From assembly GCA_002427845.1 (NCBI GenBank), contig DIYZ01000182.1:1-36274 (forward strand): DNA of 36,274 nt. The letters are read 5' to 3'. The DNA is from Chloracidobacterium sp. UBA6041 (GTDB lineage: Bacteria > Acidobacteriota > Blastocatellia > Pyrinomonadales > Pyrinomonadaceae). The notes beneath the pieces are model-generated. The model was not told the DNA's origin and did not search any database. It saw only the letters and a program-made list of their open reading frames with translations. This document shows, piece by piece, positions 1 to 8,371 of the stretch; positions within the stretch are counted from its first letter, which is position 1, and every line of letters starts with the position of its first letter. Both the position numbers and the translations under genes were made by a program.

Positions 1-518
1 AGAAATGTCGTCACAATTACGCCTGCAAGTATCAGCCGCTCCGGGGTCGCGCCGGCTCGGCCGCGCGCCAAACGATAGACGACAAATGTCGCAGCCAGTG
101 CGCCCGCAAAGGCCATGGCCGGACGGCTCCATTCATGCGTGCCAAAAAACACCAGTGCTATCATTGTTCCCACTGCGGCACCGTTCGACACGCCAAGCAG
201 GTAGGGTTCAGCAAGCGGGTTGCGCAAGAGTGCCTGATAACTCGCGCCCGCCGTGGCCAGGCACATGCCGACAGCCCCAGCCAGCAGAATGCGAGGCAAG
301 CGAATATCCAGGAGAATTGCCCGTTGCTCCGGCGACAGCCCGCAGCCTGAACTTCCGCTCAGCGCACATAAGGACGACGCCAAAGGCAATCGTTGACTGC
401 CCACGACGGCGGCACCGACGAGAATTAAGACGAGCACCAACAGCAACAGGCCACAGGTAACCAGCGTGCGACTCAACGTTGCGCGCCCGGCTTCTATTGC
501 TAGCGAATGATTGCTCAT
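1..518 (-). CDS. btuC: Cobalamin ABC transporter permease (BtuC/FecCD family), N-terminal part only
   Basis: Inner-membrane permease that would move vitamin B12 delivered by the binding protein encoded just upstream. The gene starts at an ATG at 518 and runs off the left edge, so about 172 N-terminal residues are visible of a family length near 330-350. The first transmembrane helix (residues about 17-38, rich in Leu/Val) is followed by the family motifs RLPRILLA and ALLRNPLAEPYLLGVSNGA, which are diagnostic for FecCD permeases. The start lies 15 bases after the btuF stop, so the two genes are very likely co-transcribed behind the cobalamin riboswitch. The ATPase partner (btuD) is not visible and should lie beyond the left edge. 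The assignment to B12 rather than siderophore rests on the riboswitch and btuF. Confidence 0.9.
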   Translation of the reverse strand, partial: MSNHSLAIEAGRATLSRTLVTCGLLLLVLVLILVGAAVVGSQRLPLASSLCALSGSSGCGLSPEQRAILLDIRLPRILLAGAVGMCLATAGASYQALLRNPLAEPYLLGVSNGAAVGTMIALVFFGTHEWSRPAMAFAGALAATFVVYRLARGRAGATPERLILAGVIVTTF

Positions 519-533
519 GTTTCGGTGACTTAA

Positions 534-1481
534 TTACTTGAACGCTTCAGGGTGCAATGCACGCGCCATCTCCTCCAGGCCATCAATCAGCCGCGGTCCC
601 GGACGCGAAAGATGGTCGTCGTTAATCTTGTAGACGCGGTTGCTCAGCACAGCCGGGGAATTCCGAAGCGGAGCCGCTACGTTGAAGTTTGCCGACCCCA
701 TTGAACCTCCCGTAGGCAAAATGATTGCTTCGGGTCGGGCAGCCAGCGCCGCTTCGTCGCTAAAACGCGGGAATGCGCCCGGCACATCCGCAGTCACAGA
801 GACACCACCGGCGCGCCGTACCAGGTCCGTTAAGTAAGCTTCGCGACCAATCGTGTACAGGGGTTCATCAGCGACTTGATAAAAGACTTTCAGAGGTTTG
901 GTTGGACCAACAGCGGTTTCCACAGCCTGGGCGCGCCGGCGAAACTCGGCGACAACTTTCGCAGCCTGCTCGTGTTCTCCGAACACATCACCCAGCGTTT
1001 CGATCGAGCCCAACACTTCGTCGAAACTGCGAGGATTGGTGACATAAACCGCAATCTTTTGTTCATCGAGTTGCTTCGTGAAAGCTTCGAGCTGCGACGC
1101 AGTTGAAACCAAAACCACTTGCGGTTTCAGAGCAATGATGCGCTCAACACTCGGATGCATCGTATCGCCAACCTTCGCCACAGTCCTGGCTTCCGCCGGA
1201 TAGTCGCAATAGGTGGTATTACCAACCAGCCGATCGCCCGCGCCTACCGCATAAACTATCTCGGTTAGGTTGGGAGCCAGCGAAACCACGCGCTCGATTT
1301 TCGCCGGCAGTGTGACTCTTCGGCCCGCCTGGTCGACAAACTCCCGCGTAGCAATTGTTGTTTCAGAAGATGCGGGCGTTGCAGAGCGCGAGCAGGCGAC
1401 GAAAGCAAACGTCACTGACAGAAGCAGGGCCGCGCTCGCAATTCGGCTTAATCGGAAGTTTGAGAAGCAGTGTAGTAACAA
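534..1481 (-). CDS. btuF: Cobalamin-binding lipoprotein of ABC transporter (BtuF-like), TTG start
   Basis: Periplasmic-binding-protein (TroA/BtuF fold) of 315 residues. An N-terminal hydrophobic stretch ending in FAFVAC looks like a lipobox (Cys at about residue 30), so the mature protein is probably a membrane-anchored lipoprotein. Family motifs include RVVSLAPNLTEIVYAVGAG, the CDYP segment, KPQVVLVS and the C-terminal SRPGPRLIDGLEEMA. The only start that keeps the signal peptide is a TTG at 1481; the in-frame stop at 1539-1541 blocks a much longer N-terminus and the next GTG would destroy the signal peptide. The start codon sits at the foot of a strong hairpin, and a cobalamin riboswitch lies about 130 bases further upstream. 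Both argue that expression is repressed when B12 is plentiful. btuC follows 15 bases downstream. Confidence 0.9.
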   Translation of the reverse strand: MLLHCFSNFRLSRIASAALLLSVTFAFVACSRSATPASSETTIATREFVDQAGRRVTLPAKIERVVSLAPNLTEIVYAVGAGDRLVGNTTYCDYPAEARTVAKVGDTMHPSVERIIALKPQVVLVSTASQLEAFTKQLDEQKIAVYVTNPRSFDEVLGSIETLGDVFGEHEQAAKVVAEFRRRAQAVETAVGPTKPLKVFYQVADEPLYTIGREAYLTDLVRRAGGVSVTADVPGAFPRFSDEAALAARPEAIILPTGGSMGSANFNVAAPLRNSPAVLSNRVYKINDDHLSRPGPRLIDGLEEMARALHPEAFK

Positions 1482-1536
1482 AAAGTCCCGCCGATCTCCT
1501 GGTCCATCGCGAAAAGGAAACAGGCGGTCGGCGGGA
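1480..1536 (-). terminator. Hairpin with U-tract overlapping the btuF start (likely riboswitch expression platform)
   Basis: On the minus strand the arm TCCCGCCGA (1536-1528) and the arm TCGGCGGGA (1494-1486) form a perfect 9-bp GC-rich stem, followed by C and TTTTT (1484-1480). This has the form of an intrinsic terminator. The last two Ts belong to the TTG start of btuF, and the SD-like GGCGGGA is inside the 3' arm, so the same hairpin could also hide the ribosome binding site. Confidence 0.7.
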
Positions 1537-1607
1537 TCTTAATTGATGCTGGGGAACCCGTGCGGCCTGAACGCCTTTCCGCGAAGCGTTCAAAAGCTGC
1601 AAAGCAT

Positions 1608-1760
1608 CTTGGGCAGGTCTCCTGGCTTAAAGAACTACTTGATTACGACTCCAGAGAGAAGTAAACGAGCAGTCTCATCACAGTGGCGCGACCGCACGGG
1701 ATTTTCACCCGTTTCCCTATTCTCCCCACCAATTGGGGCACCCAGACACTTTCAAATACA
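1608..1760 (-). promoter_or_regulatory. Cobalamin riboswitch upstream of btuFC
   Basis: Read on the minus strand, the core contains in order GGGAAACGGGTGAAAATCCC (about 1714-1695), then GCGGTCGCGCCACTGTGA (about 1693-1676), and finally the B12 box AGCCAGGAGACCTGCCC (1627-1611). These are the conserved elements of the cobalamin riboswitch in the right order and spacing. The upstream part (GTGTCTGGGTGCC, about 1751-1739) fits the P1/P3 side. A small extra hairpin (GAACGC/GCGTTC at 1591-1569) lies between the aptamer and the hairpin at the btuF start. Known riboswitches of this class repress B12 uptake genes when bound to a cobalamin; which cobalamin is preferred cannot be read here. Confidence 0.93.
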
Positions 1761-1942
1761 AAGAACTTCTCGAATGACGCGGACGGTATCACGCGGTTGC
1801 GAGGGTGTCAAATATTGATCGCGGCAGCGCCTGCGGATCGAGAGAACTGTATACTGCCGACCTGGATTTCGATTATGTGCACAACTTCGCCGCGGACCTG
1901 GCCAATGTCCGTTTGATAGTCTGAAGTCTTACGCTTGCCCGT

Positions 1943-3580
1943 ATGAGCTTGAACAACGAAGATACCGGCCCCGCGTCAGCGCTTCACCAGACCCCCACGG
2001 GGGTTTCCAGCGCATCATCCCTTCTGCTGTTCGTAGTTGTCGTGGTCCTCTTCGTTGCTGCAAGGCTTTGGCGGTTGACGGCGTCGTGTCTTTGGTTTGA
2101 TGAAATCTTCAGTGTTCATGCAGCCCGGCATTCCTGGGCCAACATGATGCATTTCGTTGCTGCTGATATTATCCATCCCCCGCTCTTTTATGCTCTGCTC
2201 AAAGTGTGGGTCAGCCTGGGTGGTGAATCATTGCTATGGCTGCGTCTCTTCCCCGCCCTCATCAGCATCGCCACGATCGTTCCCTTCCTACTTCTGTGCC
2301 GGGAACTCAAGCTCAACTCGGGTGAAATTACACTCGCGCTGCTGCTAATGGCAGTTAACGGTTACTTAATCAAGTACGCGCAAGAATTGCGCATGTATAG
2401 TCTGCTGCTTTTCTTGTCACTTTGTTCGCTCTGGCTTTTCGTAAAATTCTTGAATACTGAAGGAAATTTCAGGAAGCACCTGTTGGCACTTTTCGCCGTT
2501 AACCTATTGCTCGGCTACACGCATTACGCCGGATGGCTTGTAGTCGTTTTGCAGGCAGTGGCCCTGGTTGTTTGGCGACCCAGGAAACTGTCTTCGTTTT
2601 TACTGGCCTCAGGCGCACTGTGCCTGGCCTACATGCCTTGGATTTATGCGGTCGCGACGGCAAAAGAACCTGGCAAGGGTTTGGGACAAAATATCGGTTG
2701 GGTTAGTCGGCCGCACCTATCGGATGTCGTTCAATATTTCACGTTACTCAATAAGCCCTTCTTGTTTCGACAGAGCACCGGAGAGTCCACCTTCGATCCA
2801 TTGAGCACGCTATTGGCAGTGGTTCTCTTCGGCCTGCCTCTAGTTCTGTTTTCGCGGCGCATATTCAAGCGTGAGCACGATGAAGAGCGAACGTCTGGTG
2901 AAGCAACGCGCGCGCTCTTCCTATTCTGTTTCGCTCCAGCGCTCTTTATCTTCTTGCTAAGTTGGATATTGCCGTATTCAACCTGGGGCACGCGTCACTT
3001 GATTATCGCGGCAGGTCCTTATTCGATACTCGCCGCGATTTCGCTAAGGAGTCTGCAACCGTACTGGATCAGGATTAGTGTTTTTTTGGTCCTGTGGTGC
3101 TGGTTCCTTCTGGCCGGCACGCTTTTCGTCGTGATTCGTCCGTCGCCTTTCATTTGGTGCGCGTGGGAACAACTTGCCCGGCAGGTGATGGTTGTTGAGT
3201 CTGGAGCGGCGGAGGTAGTGCCGGTTTATGCCTATGAAGATCTGGTGGCCTATCATCTCTGGTTCGCTTTGGATCCAGCCCGAAATGCGCGCTTCAAGGT
3301 CAACCTGGTGAAGGGCCTGCCTGGCGTCGTCAACGATCCGGCGTATTTTCTGCCACGAAGTTTTAATGACGTTGCCATAGTAGACGGTCCAGTACTCGAA
3401 GGCCGTCATTTGTGGATAGCATTTCGCACCTCGCAAAAGGGTGAAAAATGGGATGAGACCAGCCCGCCTCTCAATCTTGCAAAAGGAATGGGCTATCAAG
3501 TGGGACGCGTGTTCTCAACGAAATCACAAGGTCAGGAAGCTTTCCTTGTGGAACTGCGACGAACCGCTCCTCCTTTGTGA
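1943..3580 (+). CDS. GT-C membrane glycosyltransferase (GT39/ArnT/PMT_2-like)
   Basis: Polytopic inner-membrane protein of 545 residues with about ten hydrophobic helices, the first at residues 26-41. The first extracytoplasmic loop has an acidic pair, WFDEIFS (Asp53-Glu54), and a following DIIHPPLFYALL segment (about 75-85). This arrangement is typical of PMT_2/ArnT-type GT-C enzymes, which transfer a sugar from a polyprenyl-phosphate donor on the periplasmic face. The C-terminal 150 residues form a soluble, probably periplasmic part. Acceptor and donor cannot be deduced. The gene is divergent from btuF and followed 97 bases later by mtnA on the same strand, with no functional link evident. 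No clear Shine-Dalgarno sequence precedes the ATG at 1943. Confidence 0.8.
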   Translation: MSLNNEDTGPASALHQTPTGVSSASSLLLFVVVVVLFVAARLWRLTASCLWFDEIFSVHAARHSWANMMHFVAADIIHPPLFYALLKVWVSLGGESLLWLRLFPALISIATIVPFLLLCRELKLNSGEITLALLLMAVNGYLIKYAQELRMYSLLLFLSLCSLWLFVKFLNTEGNFRKHLLALFAVNLLLGYTHYAGWLVVVLQAVALVVWRPRKLSSFLLASGALCLAYMPWIYAVATAKEPGKGLGQNIGWVSRPHLSDVVQYFTLLNKPFLFRQSTGESTFDPLSTLLAVVLFGLPLVLFSRRIFKREHDEERTSGEATRALFLFCFAPALFIFLLSWILPYSTWGTRHLIIAAGPYSILAAISLRSLQPYWIRISVFLVLWCWFLLAGTLFVVIRPSPFIWCAWEQLARQVMVVESGAAEVVPVYAYEDLVAYHLWFALDPARNARFKVNLVKGLPGVVNDPAYFLPRSFNDVAIVDGPVLEGRHLWIAFRTSQKGEKWDETSPPLNLAKGMGYQVGRVFSTKSQGQEAFLVELRRTAPPL

Positions 3581-3677
3581 AACGGCCACGTCAAAGCAGC
3601 GCTCTACAACTTTGCTGTCCTATTTGTCGTCAGGTAAGCTTGACCGACGCGAAAACCACACGGAGTGTTTCAAGAGA

Positions 3678-4745
3678 ATGATTAAGACTGTCGAGTGGAC
3701 CAATGAAGGCATACGGATGATCGATCAGCGTCTCCTGCCCACTGAGGAGAAATACCTGATGCTGCGATCATATGAAGAAGTCGCTGAGGCGATTAAGAAA
3801 ATGGTGGTGCGCGGCGCGCCTGCGATTGGAGTCTCGGCCGCGATGGGCCTCGCACTGGGGGCCAGTCAATCGGTCGGCACTTCTGTTGCAGATTTAGAAG
3901 ATGACTTCGATCACATGTGCAAAGTGATGGGCCTTACGCGCCCAACGGCGGTAAATCTTTTCTGGGCCATCGAACGGATGCGCGAGACGTTTCGGCGCGA
4001 AAAAGCGGGCACTCAGGATGCCGGGGTGATCAAAGCGCGCCTGATAGAGGAGGCTCTTAAGATTTTCCACGAAGACCTCCAGGCGAATCGTGCGCTCGGC
4101 CGCTTCGGCGCTGAACTTATTCATGATGGCGACACTGTGCTCACGCACTGCAATGCCGGTGCGCTCGCTACCGCGGGCGACTATGGAACGGCGCTGGGCG
4201 TGATCCGCGGCGCTCGAGATGCAGGAAAACGCGTTGCTGTGATCGCGGATGAAACGCGCCCGTTTCTCCAGGGACTGAGGTTAACAGCGTGGGAACTCGC
4301 GAAGGACAACATTCCGGTTACCGTGATCACGGATAACATGGCGGGACACGTAATGAAGAGCGGCAAGGTCAATGCTGTCGTGGTTGGCGCTGACCGAATT
4401 GCCGCAAACGGAGATGCCGCAAACAAGATTGGAACCTACATGGTTGCCGTGCTCGCGAGAAAGCACGAGATTCCTTTTTACGTCGCTGCTCCAATTTCAA
4501 CGCTCGACCTCTCGCTTAAATCAGGCCAGGAGATCCCGATTGAAGAGCGCGATTGGAAAGAAGTGACCCACATTCGAGACTATCAACTGGCGCCTGATGG
4601 TGTGGACGTTCAAAATCCGGCCTTTGACGTCACGCCTAATGAATTGATTACCGCGATTATTACCGATAAAGGGGTAGCTCGCGCGCCTTATGAAGCGAGC
4701 TTAAGCGAGTTGGCTGGAACAAAAGCAGACAGCGTCAAGCGTTGA
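3678..4745 (+). CDS. mtnA: S-methyl-5-thioribose-1-phosphate isomerase
   Basis: Methionine salvage enzyme converting 5-methylthioribose 1-phosphate to the ribulose isomer; 355 residues, the usual length. The N-terminus is MIKTVEWTNEGIRMIDQRLL, followed by RGAPAIGVSAAMG, typical of MtnA. The catalytic pair is visible: Cys158 in THCNAGALATAG and Asp239 in VVGADRIAANGD. An earlier in-frame start at 3441 would lie inside the upstream gene and adds residues with no family counterpart, so I chose the ATG at 3678, preceded by AAGAGA. No other salvage genes are adjacent. The MtnA/eIF2B-alpha superfamily also holds ribose-1,5-bisphosphate isomerases, but the motifs and length favour MtnA. Confidence 0.93.
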   Translation: MIKTVEWTNEGIRMIDQRLLPTEEKYLMLRSYEEVAEAIKKMVVRGAPAIGVSAAMGLALGASQSVGTSVADLEDDFDHMCKVMGLTRPTAVNLFWAIERMRETFRREKAGTQDAGVIKARLIEEALKIFHEDLQANRALGRFGAELIHDGDTVLTHCNAGALATAGDYGTALGVIRGARDAGKRVAVIADETRPFLQGLRLTAWELAKDNIPVTVITDNMAGHVMKSGKVNAVVVGADRIAANGDAANKIGTYMVAVLARKHEIPFYVAAPISTLDLSLKSGQEIPIEERDWKEVTHIRDYQLAPDGVDVQNPAFDVTPNELITAIITDKGVARAPYEASLSELAGTKADSVKR

Positions 4746-4779
4746 TGGTGTTGGTGGTGTTGGTGGCTGGCTTGCGGGA

Positions 4780-5739
4780 TTAGATTTTTGCGAATCGGCT
4801 TGTTTCCCACCAATCGAGAGTAAGTTTCAAGCCTGTGCGTAGATCGACTCGCGGCTCGAATCCCAGCAGCTCACGCGCCCGAGAAATATCCGCAAGACTG
4901 TGACGTACATCCCCCGTCCGCGGCTCCCGATAATCCGCAACCGCATTAGCCTTGCCCGTGAGTTCCTTGAGCTGCTTCAAAAGCTCATTTAAAGAAATTC
5001 GCTCACCATTTGCTATGTTAATAATCTGCCCGATTCCCTTTATCGTCTCTGCCGCCTTCAAGTTTGCCTCCACGACGTTATCGATGTAGGTAAAATCTCG
5101 CGATTGTTCGCCATCACCGAAGATTACGGGATTTTCGTCCCGCAGCAGAGCACTAAGGAAGCGCGAAATCACACCGGAGTACTGGGAACTCGGATCCTGG
5201 CGCGGCCCGAATACATTGAAATATCGGAGTGAGATCGTTTCCAAGCCATAGACACGAGTGAAGACCTGGGAGTAATACTCGCCAACGAGTTTGGCAACCG
5301 CGTAGGGCGACAACGGCTCCGGAAGCATATTTTCCACTTTCGGAAGCGTCGGTTGGTCGCCGTAAGCTGAGCTCGAAGCTGCGTAAATCAAACGCCTGAC
5401 TTTCTTCTCTTTCGCAGCGACCAGCAAAGAGAAAGTTGAATCGACACAAGCAATATGGGTGGTGCGCGGATCCTCAATGGACCGCGGGACGGAGGGGATG
5501 GCGGCTTCATGAAAGACTATTTCCACATCTTCAAGCGCCTTGCCTAAGGCCTGTTCATCGGCAACGCTGGCGTTCACGAAATCTATCGCGCCGCCTATCT
5601 CAGCGAGATTTTCTCGATAGCCGGTCGATAAGTCGTCGATAACACGCACGCGGGCGCCGGCGTTGGAGAGGGCAGAGGCGATATGTGAACCGATGAAGCC
5701 GGCGCCGCCAGTGACAAGTGCTATTCCAGTTAAGGCCAT
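4780..5739 (-). CDS. NAD-dependent sugar-nucleotide epimerase/dehydratase (GalE/WbpP-like)
   Basis: Extended short-chain dehydrogenase of 319 residues. The Rossmann motif GGAGFIGSH is at residues 11-19. The catalytic SSS and YAVAK (in SPYAVAKLVGEYY) are intact, and the RYFNVFGPRQDPSSQYSGVI segment resembles UDP-GlcNAc/UDP-GlcA 4-epimerases of the WbpP group. It lies 58 bases downstream of the UDP-glucose 6-dehydrogenase on the same strand. The pair could therefore make UDP-GlcA and epimerise it to UDP-GalA for surface polysaccharide; this is inference from context. A UDP-glucose or UDP-GlcNAc 4-epimerase is an equally good family assignment. The gene converges on mtnA with 34 bases between, a stretch holding a short GGTGTT-type repeat. 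Confidence 0.85.
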   Translation of the reverse strand: MALTGIALVTGGAGFIGSHIASALSNAGARVRVIDDLSTGYRENLAEIGGAIDFVNASVADEQALGKALEDVEIVFHEAAIPSVPRSIEDPRTTHIACVDSTFSLLVAAKEKKVRRLIYAASSSAYGDQPTLPKVENMLPEPLSPYAVAKLVGEYYSQVFTRVYGLETISLRYFNVFGPRQDPSSQYSGVISRFLSALLRDENPVIFGDGEQSRDFTYIDNVVEANLKAAETIKGIGQIINIANGERISLNELLKQLKELTGKANAVADYREPRTGDVRHSLADISRARELLGFEPRVDLRTGLKLTLDWWETSRFAKI

Positions 5740-5797
5740 AAAGGATGGGAATCCGTATCGATCAATCAGAGGTTAAATTGCGAACGACGAATAACTT

Positions 5798-7096
5798 CTA
5801 TCTGCCTACGCCGACATATTCAAAACCAAGCTCGCGCATATCTTCAGGGTCATAGATGTTGCGTAAGTCAGCAATTTTCGGAGATTTCATTAGATCGCGG
5901 ATGCGACTCATATCAAGCGCCCGAAATTGGTTCCACTCAGTTACGAAAACCAGCGCATCAGCATCCGTCACTGCCGCATACTCGTCGTTCGCATAATTAA
6001 CTTCGGGAAGAACTTCGGCAGCTTCAATCATCGCAACCGGATCGTAGGCCCGCACCGCCGCGCCCCTCTCGAGCAAGCCGCGAATGATATCAATCGCCGG
6101 CGCTTCGCGCATGTCATTTGTTTCCGGCTTAAACGCCAGGCCCAGCACGGCGACGATTTTCCCCTTCAGTCCTCCAACCAGTTTTTCTATCTTCGGCAGC
6201 ATTGCCTGTCGCTGACGGCGATTAACTTCAATGACGGCGTCAACGATCAAGGAGTCCCTGCCAAACTCCCGCGCTACCAAAGCCAGCGCTTGCGTATCCT
6301 TCGGAAAGCATGAGCCACCAAAGCCCGGCCCCGGATGAAGGAACTTGTTGCCAATCCGCCGGTCCATGCCGATGGCCCTGGCTACGTCGTGTACGTCACA
6401 ACCGATGCTTTCGCACAGACTGGCGATTTCGTTAATGAAGGATATCTTCGTGGCGAGAAATGCGTTGGCAGCGTACTTGGTTAGCTCCGCTGCTTCCAGC
6501 GAAGTTATGACAAACGGTGCCTCAATCAGATAAAGAGGACGATAAAGATCACGCATGATCGCGATTGCTTCCTCATCATGACTCCCGATTACTACTCGAT
6601 CAGGGCGCATGAAATCGTTAATAGCCGCACCCTCGCGCAGGAATTCAGGGTTGGAAACAATGCCGAAATTCAAACGTGATTTCAGGTTCTCACGTATCAG
6701 CCCGCGAAGATACTCGCCCGTGCCGATCGGAACAGTGGACTTGGTTACAATCACCTTGTAGCCGTTCATATGCTGCGCCACAGAGCGAGCAGCCGTTTCT
6801 ACAAAACTCAGGTCGGGTGAACCATCGCTCTTTGGCGGAGTACCCACCGCAAGGAAGATCACGAGAGCCTGTTCAACCGCCCGCTTGATATCAGTCGTAA
6901 ATCGCAGCCGACCCGAGTGCATGTTCTTGGTTACTAGTTGTTCAAGCCCGGGTTCATAGATAGGCATCTCTCCGGAAGCAAGCCGCGCGATCTTTTCGGC
7001 ATCGATGTCAACGCAAGTCACGTCAACGCCAAATTCCGCGAAGCATGCGCCCGTAACCAGGCCGACATAACCCGTTCCAATCACCGCTATATGCAT
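5798..7096 (-). CDS. ugd: UDP-glucose 6-dehydrogenase
   Basis: Oxidises UDP-glucose to UDP-glucuronate with two NAD+. The 432 residues show the full domain order: N-terminal Rossmann GTGYVGLVTGACFAE (residues 7-21), VGTPPKSDGSPDLSFVE, TVPIGTG, SNPEFLREG, and the catalytic Cys in PGPGFGGSCFPKDT. A C-terminal UDP-binding domain follows with LGLAFKPETNDMREAPA. The start MHIAVIGTGYVG is well supported because the Rossmann fold begins there. It is followed by the epimerase gene 58 bases later, probably one transcript. Upstream, a long inverted repeat separates it from the FecR-like gene. Confidence 0.96.
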   Translation of the reverse strand: MHIAVIGTGYVGLVTGACFAEFGVDVTCVDIDAEKIARLASGEMPIYEPGLEQLVTKNMHSGRLRFTTDIKRAVEQALVIFLAVGTPPKSDGSPDLSFVETAARSVAQHMNGYKVIVTKSTVPIGTGEYLRGLIRENLKSRLNFGIVSNPEFLREGAAINDFMRPDRVVIGSHDEEAIAIMRDLYRPLYLIEAPFVITSLEAAELTKYAANAFLATKISFINEIASLCESIGCDVHDVARAIGMDRRIGNKFLHPGPGFGGSCFPKDTQALALVAREFGRDSLIVDAVIEVNRRQRQAMLPKIEKLVGGLKGKIVAVLGLAFKPETNDMREAPAIDIIRGLLERGAAVRAYDPVAMIEAAEVLPEVNYANDEYAAVTDADALVFVTEWNQFRALDMSRIRDLMKSPKIADLRNIYDPEDMRELGFEYVGVGR

Positions 7097-7140
7097 TGAG
7101 ATTACCCTTAAGGACCAAGGGAAGGATTAAGCGATACATG

Positions 7141-7193
7141 CAAAACCTTGCGGGTCAAACACGACCGCTAGTCGCGTGACCCGCAAGGTTTTG
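7141..7193 (-). terminator. Perfect 17-bp inverted repeat, probable bidirectional terminator between the FecR-like gene and ugd
   Basis: Arms 7141-7157 (CAAAACCTTGCGGGTCA) and 7177-7193 are exact reverse complements with a 19-base loop. Pairing continues one base pair further and then through a G-T wobble. The AAAACC/GGTTTT ends supply a short U-rich 3' arm in either direction, but there is no free T-run, so terminator function is only probable. Confidence 0.45.
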
Positions 7194-7257
7194 CGTGGTT
7201 GACCGCGGCGCCTAAAAGCGGCGCTGCAGTGTTTTTCTAAACAGGGCAATCCAGCGC

Positions 7258-7968
7258 TTACCTAGACGGGCTGATTACGATTGGACTGCCACCGAAACTG
7301 AAGTTGTTACTGTTATGCGTTGCAGCCCATATGATCGCGGCGACAGCACCCGCACCGGCCAGCAATAAAGCAGCCAACGCACCGCCATGAAGCCCGTGTT
7401 CTTCGCAAGGCTTAGCTCCGCAGTCAGTTCTCTGCGGCGTACCAGCCGTAGCACTTTCACCCGCGGCAACCTGCTTAACAGCACCACCTACGCGCAACTG
7501 CGCCAGACCGGAATGGGTTGTTAGAGAGGTAACTCCCTTGACAACATTAACCGTGAACGAAGTCGCCTGGCTGCCATCGACTACCACCACACCATCTTTG
7601 GTTGTGAAGTTGACAGAAGTTCCAGCCAGAGTTGAGACATGAGCGCTGCCGTTCTCAAGCAATCCCATGATGCTCTTCTCGGTGAAGCTCAGTTTCAAGC
7701 TGGAGTTAGGCGCAAGTTCAACTCGGCCCAACTTGCTAAGGTTGACAATGGCACCACTCTTTTCGGCGGTTGTGATTACGCTGTCAGAAAATATCGTTCC
7801 GCCAGAAACCGCGGTCTCACCGTTTACCATAACCTGGCCGGAGACTGACAACTCTCCCGACGGGGCCTTTGCTGCGGGCGACGCCAACACCACCATGGAG
7901 TAGACACTCAAAATGGCAACTGCCACACAGGCCGCTATAGGTTTGCGGCTCCAAGTTTTGCTGATCAT
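7258..7968 (-). CDS. Exported FecR-domain-like protein
   Basis: 236 residues. A signal peptide or N-terminal anchor (residues about 10-30, ending near VLASPAAKA) is followed by a beta-rich domain resembling FecR. It contains a VNGETAVSGGTIFSDSVITT segment and then RVELAPNSSLKL and VSTLAGTSVNFTTKDG. A Gly/Ala hydrophobic helix lies near the C-terminus (about 195-220, LAALLLAGAGAVAAIIW). Two Cys flank a CGAKPCEEHG loop before that helix. The start is the ATG at 7968 because a strong GGGAGGAAAG lies just upstream; an ATG at 8091 opens a longer frame but has no comparable site. Sigma/anti-sigma partners, normal for classical FecR, are absent, so a regulatory role is not supported. It is likely a stand-alone envelope protein of unknown function. 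Confidence 0.7.
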   Translation of the reverse strand: MISKTWSRKPIAACVAVAILSVYSMVVLASPAAKAPSGELSVSGQVMVNGETAVSGGTIFSDSVITTAEKSGAIVNLSKLGRVELAPNSSLKLSFTEKSIMGLLENGSAHVSTLAGTSVNFTTKDGVVVVDGSQATSFTVNVVKGVTSLTTHSGLAQLRVGGAVKQVAAGESATAGTPQRTDCGAKPCEEHGLHGGALAALLLAGAGAVAAIIWAATHNSNNFSFGGSPIVISPSR

Positions 7969-8123
7969 TAACTTTCCTCCCGTATTTTGAAACAAATTCT
8001 TGATTGCGTGCCGCGACGGCGAAGATTTCGTGAGAGGCTTGGTTTTATCGACCCGATTCGCCTCGTTACAAATACGACGCTTAAAGGCCAAAGTGCCGTC
8101 TGCAAAACCTTAACACCCGGCTG

Positions 8124-8152
8124 TTATTACATGAATGAAGGCACTCTGTCAA
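8124..8152 (-). promoter_or_regulatory. Near-consensus sigma-70 promoter for the FecR-like gene
   Basis: On the minus strand a perfect TTGACA (8152-8147) is followed after exactly 17 bases by TAATAA (8129-8124). Transcription would begin near 8116 and give a leader of about 150 bases before the ATG at 7968. The remaining part of this gap (8153-8371) holds only A/T-rich sequence with a weak CACAAAA/TTTTGTG inverted repeat near 8175-8200. Confidence 0.75.
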
Positions 8153-8371
8153 CAGCCATTTAGCGAACTTTGCCACAAAATTGTGCTTTTTTGTGTTGGC
8201 CGAGAATTTAGCACTATGAGGGCGATTAGTCCAGACTTTTTTGCCTTTGCTGCGATCCAAGATTAATTAAATCTGCCGCTGTGTCCATGGGGTTCCTGTT
8301 GGACGTGCGTGCGAACGCCCGGACGCAAGCTGCAATAGCACCGGACACGTGACCCATCCATTCGTCCAGCA

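Noticed and set aside
1804..1924. Small plus-strand frame from a GTG ending in ...AADLANVRLIV
   Set aside because: Reads protein-like near its end but has no Shine-Dalgarno, lies in the divergent promoter region opposite the riboswitch, and matches nothing I recognise.
3441..3677. N-terminal extension of mtnA into the glycosyltransferase gene
   Set aside because: Overlaps a real gene in another frame and adds residues with no family counterpart; the ATG at 3678 gives the normal MtnA N-terminus.
8175..8200. CACAAAATTGTGCTTTTTTG region as terminator of the 8372-8929 gene
   Set aside because: Stem is short and A/T-only, lies about 180 bases downstream, and pairing is ambiguous.
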